Part shown: positions 59,339 to 64,000 of the stretch, in pieces
Layout of the letters: each line of letters opens with the position of its first letter
Position numbering within the stretch: the first letter of the stretch is position 1
Assembly (NCBI RefSeq): GCF_003692965.1
Contig: NZ_REHC01000008.1
Location: forward strand, 62,001 to 126,000
Length of the DNA: 64,000 bases
Direction of reading: 5' to 3'
From: Lactobacillus sp. ESL0246
GTDB taxonomy: Bacteria > Bacillota > Bacilli > Lactobacillales > Lactobacillaceae
Program-made: the position numbers and the translations under genes
Notes under the pieces: model-generated
The model's database searches: none
The model's input: only the letters and a program-made list of their open reading frames with translations
What the model was told of the DNA's origin: nothing

Positions 59339-60362
59339 AAACAAAATAAAACAGATACAGAAGCAATTTACAGCTAAAAACAAAACCATAGAATATAACA
59401 TACGTGATTTTCCAATAAAATATATTATGGAAGAATTTAAAGAGAATGTTATAAACATTCCGGATTATCAAAGAAAATTTATTTGGACCAAGGATAGCCA
59501 ATCTAATTTAGTAGAATCAATTTTACTTGGACTACCTATACCTATGATGTTTTTTTCGATACTTTCTAGCACAGGACAAATGGAAGTAGTTGACGGTGCC
59601 CAAAGGTTGAATACATTAAACGACTTTACAAATAATGATTTAACATTGCAAAGTTTAGAAGTTCTTAATGAGTTCAATGGTTTAAAATATGAGGACTTGC
59701 CAATTAATATAAAAAGAGAATTTGATAATACTTCTCTACGAATTGTTATTCTTAGTAAAGAAACTTCTCCTGAAAGTAGAAAAGAACTATTCAAAAGAAT
59801 TAATACTCAGGGAGTAAAAGCAAATCCTATGGAAGTGCGACTTTCCACATATGAAGGACCATTTATCTCATTTGTAAAAAAATTAGCCGAAGATGAAACT
59901 TTTCAAAAAGTTGTGCCTTTTAACGATAAATTGCTTAAAAGAAAAACTAATTATGAATATATAATAAGATTTTTTGCTTATTGTGATAGTGATTTTGTAA
60001 ATAACTATTATGATGGAAAGGTAAAAGAATTTATTGATAAATTTACGAAAAAGAACGAAAAAGAGTTTCCAAAAAAAGAAATGAGCAATGCATTTCAACG
60101 TACATTTGAATTTGCCAGTAATAATCTTCCATATGGCTTTAGAAAAAGTAAAAATTCAAACACAGTTCCTTCTGCCCGATTTGAAGCTTTAGCTGTAGGA
60201 ATAAATTTAGCTTTACAGAAAGAAAAAAATTTAAGTGTCAAAAACATGAATTGGATAAACGGAAAAGAATTTAAAGATATAACTTCTTCTGATTCTGCAA
60301 ATAATAAAGCTAATTTACTTAGAAGAATAAATTTTGTAAAAGAAAAACTGTTAAAAAAATAA
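59331..60362 (+). CDS. DUF262-family (ParB/Srx-like) protein
   Basis: 343 aa. IPDYQRKFIWTKDSQSNLVE, then LLGLPIPMMFFS and VVDGAQRLNTLNDF give the DUF262 N-terminal domain (related to GmrS and ParB folds; NTP-binding or DNA-cleaving). LFKRINTQGVKANPMEVR is another conserved block. The C-terminal DUF1524 HNH nuclease domain of GmrD is absent. Coupled to the methyltransferase before it and the HEPN protein after it. Probably the sensor or effector of a defence module. Confidence 0.85.
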   Translation: MSKNKIKQIQKQFTAKNKTIEYNIRDFPIKYIMEEFKENVINIPDYQRKFIWTKDSQSNLVESILLGLPIPMMFFSILSSTGQMEVVDGAQRLNTLNDFTNNDLTLQSLEVLNEFNGLKYEDLPINIKREFDNTSLRIVILSKETSPESRKELFKRINTQGVKANPMEVRLSTYEGPFISFVKKLAEDETFQKVVPFNDKLLKRKTNYEYIIRFFAYCDSDFVNNYYDGKVKEFIDKFTKKNEKEFPKKEMSNAFQRTFEFASNNLPYGFRKSKNSNTVPSARFEALAVGINLALQKEKNLSVKNMNWINGKEFKDITSSDSANNKANLLRRINFVKEKLLKK

Positions 60363-60363
60363 T

Positions 60364-61047
60364 ATGGAAAAAGAATTTCAAAAGCGAATTAACGAAATTA
60401 ATTTAGTTTTATGCAAAATAAAAGAGTTAACCAAAAAACAGACTTTAAATAGCTCTGATACTTATCTTAACATCTTAAAATCTCTGATTATCATAATGTT
60501 GTATAACTTAAGCGAATCAACAGTTCGTATTGCTTTTCAAGCAATTATAGATACTATAGTAAATGAAAAAATAAATTATAATATCGTAACTGATCCGTTT
60601 AAGAATTTATGGATTGATATTAAAACAAACGGCCTATTTGACCCGAACGCAAGTTACACAACATATAAAAAAAAAGTAACTTGCATAGTTGATTCTATAT
60701 TAAAAAATGATAATTACTTAGATTTTGATTCTAAATTTGAATCATGGGAGAGCGTATATTTGCCCGGTGGTAATATTAACAAAGAGCAAATCTTTAAGTT
60801 ATGTAGAAAATATAATATAGATTTTAAAGAAAAAGATGATAACAGTTTCATCCATTATGCAATGGATGAACAAAAAATCGTAAGAAACCATTTATCACAT
60901 GGCAATACATCTTTTGAAACCGAGGGAGAAAAACTTTCAATACAAAGTATAGAAAGTTCAATAAAGATAACAGTTTCTTTTTTAACTGATTTTATGGATA
61001 GTATAAAGATTTTTATTAAAAAAGGAGATTACAAACAGAAAGAATAA
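60364..61047 (+). CDS. HEPN-domain protein (MAE_28990-like)
   Basis: 227 aa. Helical, with the HEPN active-site signature in KIVRNHLSHGNTSF (Rx4H near residue 180). One base separates it from the DUF262 stop, so it is co-translated. HEPN proteins of this kind are usually RNases in toxin or abortive-infection systems. Here the methyltransferase may mark self DNA while DUF262 and HEPN act on unmarked invaders. Inference from domains and order. Confidence 0.8.
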   Translation: MEKEFQKRINEINLVLCKIKELTKKQTLNSSDTYLNILKSLIIIMLYNLSESTVRIAFQAIIDTIVNEKINYNIVTDPFKNLWIDIKTNGLFDPNASYTTYKKKVTCIVDSILKNDNYLDFDSKFESWESVYLPGGNINKEQIFKLCRKYNIDFKEKDDNSFIHYAMDEQKIVRNHLSHGNTSFETEGEKLSIQSIESSIKITVSFLTDFMDSIKIFIKKGDYKQKE

Positions 61048-61080
61048 TACCTTAAACAACAAAAAATTTAAAACAAAAAA

Positions 61081-61122
61081 GCCCTTAAGAACTCGTCTGG
61101 AAAACTATTCTTAAAGGCTTCA
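61081..61122 (+). terminator. Terminator after the HEPN gene, carrying the right loop repeat
   Basis: AAGCCCTTAAGAA pairs with TTCTTAAAGGCTT. The loop contains CTCGTCTGGAAAACT (61092-61106), the same 15 bp as at 58194-58208. Confidence 0.7.
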
Positions 61123-61126
61123 CATT

Positions 61127-61156
61127 GTAGACAATTAGCCAAAGCTTTTTGTCTAC
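61127..61156. promoter_or_regulatory. Inverted repeat before the integrase gene
   Basis: GTAGACAA (61127-61134) and TTGTCTAC (61149-61156) form a perfect 8-bp dyad 34 bp before the integrase start. It could be an operator or an excisionase/integrase-control site. Confidence 0.45.
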
Positions 61157-61189
61157 CCTATTTTAGCAAATTTTAAAAGGAAAATAAAT

Positions 61190-62275
61190 ATGGCATATTT
61201 CAAAAAACGCGGCAACAGTTGGCAGGCACAAGTGTCGTGGTATGACACAGACAATACTAGGAAGTATAAAACCAAAAGTGGCTTTGCTACTAAGACTCAA
61301 GCTAAAAAGTGGGCTAATGAATTCGAAGTTGCTAAAGATAAAAATCAAATAACAAATTATGACCCTATTTTTATTGAATACTTTTTAGATTGGGCCAAAA
61401 CTTATCGCATCCCTGGCAAAACAACCACTTCTGTTGATAGATATTACCAAATTTACAAGCACCTAAAAGAATATTTTAAAAATCAAAAACTAAGTAAAAT
61501 TAGTCGATCTCAATATCAAAAATTTATTAACGAATATGGTAGCAAACACGCTAAAATAACAGTACAAAAAAATCATAGTACAATTAGCGCTTGCGTAAAT
61601 GACGCAATTGCTGATAAGATTATTACTACTAATTTTACTAAACGTATTAATTTAATTTGGGATAAAGACAAAACTAGAACAGTTGATTATTTAACTAACA
61701 AAGAAGTTGTTGCATTACTTGCAAATTTAGAAAATAAAATTAATCCACGTTTTACTAGTCGTTACATGATAATAACTGCGCTTTATACTGGAATGCGAAT
61801 TGGCGAAATCATGGCTCTTGAATGGACAGATATTAATTTCAAGAGAAATACCATTTCAATCACTAAGACTTACGATTATATCAATAACAAGCTTAAAGAA
61901 CCTAAAACCCCCTCTTCTGTTAGAACGATTAGAGTCAATGATAGTTTGCTAAACTTATTGCAACAGCTTAACACTAATAATCCAAAATTTGTCTTCGCAG
62001 ACAAAAATGGTAAGCTTCCATCACCCGCTGGCATAAATAAAGTTTTGCGCATCCACTTAAAAGAATGCAATATCAATAGAAGCGGCTTTCATTTTCATAG
62101 TCTAAGACACACACATGTGGCTATGCTTCTTTTTAAAGGAATTGACCTATATGCTATTTCTAAACGCTTAGGACACTCAAATATGACCATAACAGCCAAA
62201 GCATATGCTTACATGTTAGAAGAATATAAAGCTCAGCAAAATGACAAAATCGAGAACATACTTAATGAGATATAA
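61190..62275 (+). CDS. int: Tyrosine recombinase integrase
   Basis: 361 aa. N-terminal arm-binding domain (KRGNSWQAQVSWYDTDN), SAM-like core-binding domain (65-160), and catalytic domain with Arg in ALYTGMRIGEI, the HSLRHTH block, the H in LGHSN, and Tyr in KAYAYML. It inserts the phage into the tRNA-Ser 3' end about 110 bp downstream. Confidence 0.95.
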   Translation: MAYFKKRGNSWQAQVSWYDTDNTRKYKTKSGFATKTQAKKWANEFEVAKDKNQITNYDPIFIEYFLDWAKTYRIPGKTTTSVDRYYQIYKHLKEYFKNQKLSKISRSQYQKFINEYGSKHAKITVQKNHSTISACVNDAIADKIITTNFTKRINLIWDKDKTRTVDYLTNKEVVALLANLENKINPRFTSRYMIITALYTGMRIGEIMALEWTDINFKRNTISITKTYDYINNKLKEPKTPSSVRTIRVNDSLLNLLQQLNTNNPKFVFADKNGKLPSPAGINKVLRIHLKECNINRSGFHFHSLRHTHVAMLLFKGIDLYAISKRLGHSNMTITAKAYAYMLEEYKAQQNDKIENILNEI

Positions 62276-62311
62276 AAATGACCTATCTATTAATTTAGAT
62301 AAGTCATTTTT
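62275..62311 (+). terminator. Integrase terminator
   Basis: AAAATGACCTATCTA pairs with TAGATAAGTCATTTT around TTAATT, with a T-rich end. Confidence 0.7.
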
Positions 62312-62318
62312 ATTACTT

Positions 62319-62339
62319 TGGCGAACATTTGGCGAACAT
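62319..62339. repeat. Arm-type repeats of the integrase (right)
   Basis: TGGCGAACAT at 62319-62328 and 62330-62339, matching the pair beside attL. Confidence 0.65.
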
Positions 62340-62382
62340 TTATATTTTAAATGCTGTTATATCAATGCTTTCAAGCACTGTA

Positions 62383-62397
62383 TTAAGGAGAGTACAG
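62383..62397. repeat. attR core of the prophage
   Basis: TTAAGGAGAGTACAG, identical to 14560-14574. It contains the last bases of tRNA-Ser, so the phage-derived end keeps the tRNA intact. Confidence 0.88.
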
Positions 62398-62474
62398 GAT
62401 TTGAACCTGCGCGCCAAGGAATACTTGGTTCGCCGGATTTCGAGTCCGGTGCATTACCACTCTGCCAACTCTCC
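62387..62474 (-). tRNA. tRNA-Ser(CGA), prophage attachment gene
   Basis: 88 nt. Acceptor GGAGAGT/ACTCTCC, anticodon arm CCGGA-CTCGAAA-TCCGG with anticodon CGA, a long variable arm as in class II tRNAs, and T-arm GCAGG-TTCAAAT-CCTGT. CCA is not encoded; the base after the acceptor is T. The 3' end is the integration target. Confidence 0.95.
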
Positions 62475-62567
62475 ACAACAATCATAATTATACATGATAT
62501 TGGCAAAACTGCAAAATTAATTTTACAATTTTGCCAAATTTGTTCTTATAATTGTTATCCATTTTAA

Positions 62568-63776
62568 CTATGACTTCTTTAATTTTTGCCAAAATGGCTT
62601 ACTATCGTTTTGCAACATTAACCGTTTATATGATTTGCCAACAGAAAATACTAATAAACCAATGCATCCAATTAAAATAAGTAAAGAAAAGGCACTCTCC
62701 CAATTATTAGCCGTTTTAGTAATTAAGCGTAAAGGCATGAAAAACGATGAGAATCCAGGAATAAAGGATAAAAAAACTATAATCGGATTCTTTAGTGTAC
62801 TGATATTGCTTGATATTAATCCAATAAATAAGATAACAAATGAGAAGTAAGTAACTGGCTGTGCAGCTTTTGAAGCATCTTCTGTCCGTTTGACCACTGC
62901 TCCACAATATGCCGCCAAAATCATGAATAGAATTATTCCCAATAAAAGATATACTAGTTTAATTCCTAAAAGACTTTGGACAATATCTCGGGCGTAAGCT
63001 AATAAATTAGTTTGCGCCATAAAAGGAGCAGCTTGCGGTATATGTTTAATCATTTCTAGCCCAGTAGCTCCAATGATTAAATAAATCAATAATTGAAAAA
63101 CTACAAGCCCTAAAATGCCAGTAATTTTTCCAGTGAAATATTTAACGGCAGAAATGCTTGAAAAAATAACCTCAATTATCTTTGTCCCTTTATCAGCAGC
63201 AATTTCTTGTGCGGTAATATTAGTATAAATACCAACGATAACAAACATAATTCCAAATATAGTCGATAAAAATAGATAAGGATCTTCACCGAGATTAATG
63301 GTCATCTTCTGCAAGTGCTCGCTTAATACTGGAGTCAGATGAGTCTGAGATGAGTTTAGTTTAGAATCTTTCTTGCTACGCTCATTTTGAAGTTGTTTCA
63401 GGTATTTTACTAATCTCTTTTTAAACTTTGAATCAATTTTCTTAGTACCAAAATAATCGGCTTGAATTTGACCACGTTTAACTTCAATATCAACATAACC
63501 GTCAATATCAACATTTTGTAAACTCTTTTTAGCAATTGAAACTGTTTTGATAGTGTCATCAACGTAATCTTCAACATTAGCTTTTACAAAAGGTTTACTT
63601 ATCTCCGGATTATTGCTGACAACAGCATAAGTGTCACCCATGCTGTTAATAATGAAGTATTCGGTTCCAAATGTAACAGCTAAGAGCAAAAGTGGTACTG
63701 AAAATAACATCACGAATGACCATGATTTTACTTGTTTGTAAAATGTGTGCCAAACAACAATAGCAAATTTACGCAT
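62568..63776 (-). CDS. ABC-2 type transporter permease (NatB/YhaP-like)
   Basis: About 402 aa. One N-terminal membrane segment, a large extracellular loop (about 45-170) and five to six C-terminal spans (VFQLLIYLIIGATGL, LGIILFMILAAYCGA). The architecture fits NatB-type exporters. I prefer the ATG at 63776; a GTG at 63785 is possible. It overlaps the end of its ATPase gene by 8 bp. Substrate unknown (ions, peptides or drugs). Confidence 0.85.
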   Translation of the reverse strand: MRKFAIVVWHTFYKQVKSWSFVMLFSVPLLLLAVTFGTEYFIINSMGDTYAVVSNNPEISKPFVKANVEDYVDDTIKTVSIAKKSLQNVDIDGYVDIEVKRGQIQADYFGTKKIDSKFKKRLVKYLKQLQNERSKKDSKLNSSQTHLTPVLSEHLQKMTINLGEDPYLFLSTIFGIMFVIVGIYTNITAQEIAADKGTKIIEVIFSSISAVKYFTGKITGILGLVVFQLLIYLIIGATGLEMIKHIPQAAPFMAQTNLLAYARDIVQSLLGIKLVYLLLGIILFMILAAYCGAVVKRTEDASKAAQPVTYFSFVILFIGLISSNISTLKNPIIVFLSFIPGFSSFFMPLRLITKTANNWESAFSLLILIGCIGLLVFSVGKSYKRLMLQNDSKPFWQKLKKS

Positions 63777-64000
63777 TCTTCTCACTCGCTTTCATCCGAA
63801 AAATTTCAGCTAAAGTTGGTGCTTGCTGCTGATATTCTTCAATATACTGATCTTTTGTCAAAGCTGCAAAGACTTCTGGACCGCTTTTTTCGTCATCTAT
63901 TCTTAATAAATAGCGATTATTTTTCCTCTGCTCAACAGTTTGAACATGTGGCAATTTAATTAGTTCTGCTAGCGGTGTAGCTGTTTTGACAAGAATTTCA
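63769..64000 (-). CDS. ABC transporter ATP-binding protein, C-terminal part
   Basis: The frame is open to the right edge; the visible 76 residues (EILVKTATPLAELIKLPHVQ ... APTLAEIFRMKASEKNA) match the C-terminal regulatory tail of NatA/CcmA-like ATPases, ending with the usual TLxEIF motif. Walker motifs lie outside the window. Partner of the permease at 62568. Confidence 0.8.
   Translation of the reverse strand, partial: EILVKTATPLAELIKLPHVQTVEQRKNNRYLLRIDDEKSGPEVFAALTKDQYIEEYQQQAPTLAEIFRMKASEKNA

Noticed and set aside
59331-60362. DUF262 gene as a complete GmrSD-type restriction enzyme
   Set aside because: The C-terminal DUF1524 HNH nuclease region is absent, and the next gene is a HEPN protein instead.
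1-64000. Insertion sequences or transposase genes
   Set aside because: No transposase-like frame or terminal inverted repeat pair was found in any part of the window.

Overview
The window is a low-GC Firmicutes chromosome segment, most likely a host-adapted Lactobacillus of the acidophilus/helveticus/crispatus group. This rests on a SLAP-type surface protein, a Met T-box ahead of metQNI, Lactobacillus-type phage lysis genes (Holin_LLH, GH25 lysin) and strongly AT-rich codon use. I cannot fix the species from sequence alone.

Left chromosomal arm (1-14559). A LysR regulator is divergent from a probable operon of two flavin-dependent fumarate-reductase-like paralogues and a DASS-family dicarboxylate transporter. 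Next come a SLAP surface protein, a family 8 glycosyltransferase, HU with a perfect palindrome in its promoter, the methionine ABC transporter metQ-metN-metI behind a Met T-box, dihydrofolate reductase with no normal start codon, a TipAS-like protein, a PnuC transporter, a doubly frameshifted MerR gene and a lysine-rich secreted protein.

Prophage (about 14575-62382, 47.8 kb). It sits in the 3' end of a tRNA-Ser(CGA) gene. A 15-bp core repeat lies at 14560-14574 and 62383-62397, and the tRNA's old terminator is left stranded beyond attL. The phage is a contractile-tailed (myovirus-type) temperate phage. From right to left: integrase; an accessory region with a C5 DNA methyltransferase-DUF262-HEPN operon, a broken SHOCT gene, a frameshifted lipoprotein, a MuF-domain orphan and a double-HTH regulator; CI and Cro with three operators; antirepressor; early replication/recombination genes (Gp157, SSAP, replication initiator with internal iterons, DnaC-type loader, SSB, RusA); two ArpU-type late regulators; a structured RNA/tRNA-like region; terminases; head, sheath/tube, tape measure, baseplate and fibre genes; holin and lysin; and a possible lysogenic-conversion gene beside attL. 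Nearly all lytic genes run on the minus strand. Two plus-strand genes interrupt the early operon. Each has the same arrangement: a tiny XRE regulator upstream and divergent, and a tail-to-tail 3' overlap with a phage gene. One of the two resembles Abi-alpha.

Right arm (62476-64000). An ABC-2 permease follows the 3' end of its ATPase, both on the minus strand.

The most interesting material is the methyltransferase/DUF262/HEPN operon, flanked by a repeated 15-bp hairpin-loop sequence; the two matching regulator-plus-moron cassettes; the tRNA-like minihelix and structured RNAs between late regulator and terminase; and several slippage-prone loci (poly-G tracts in tandem tail paralogues, a 17-bp tandem duplication in a lipoprotein gene). 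All functions are inferred from sequence reading; no database search was run.
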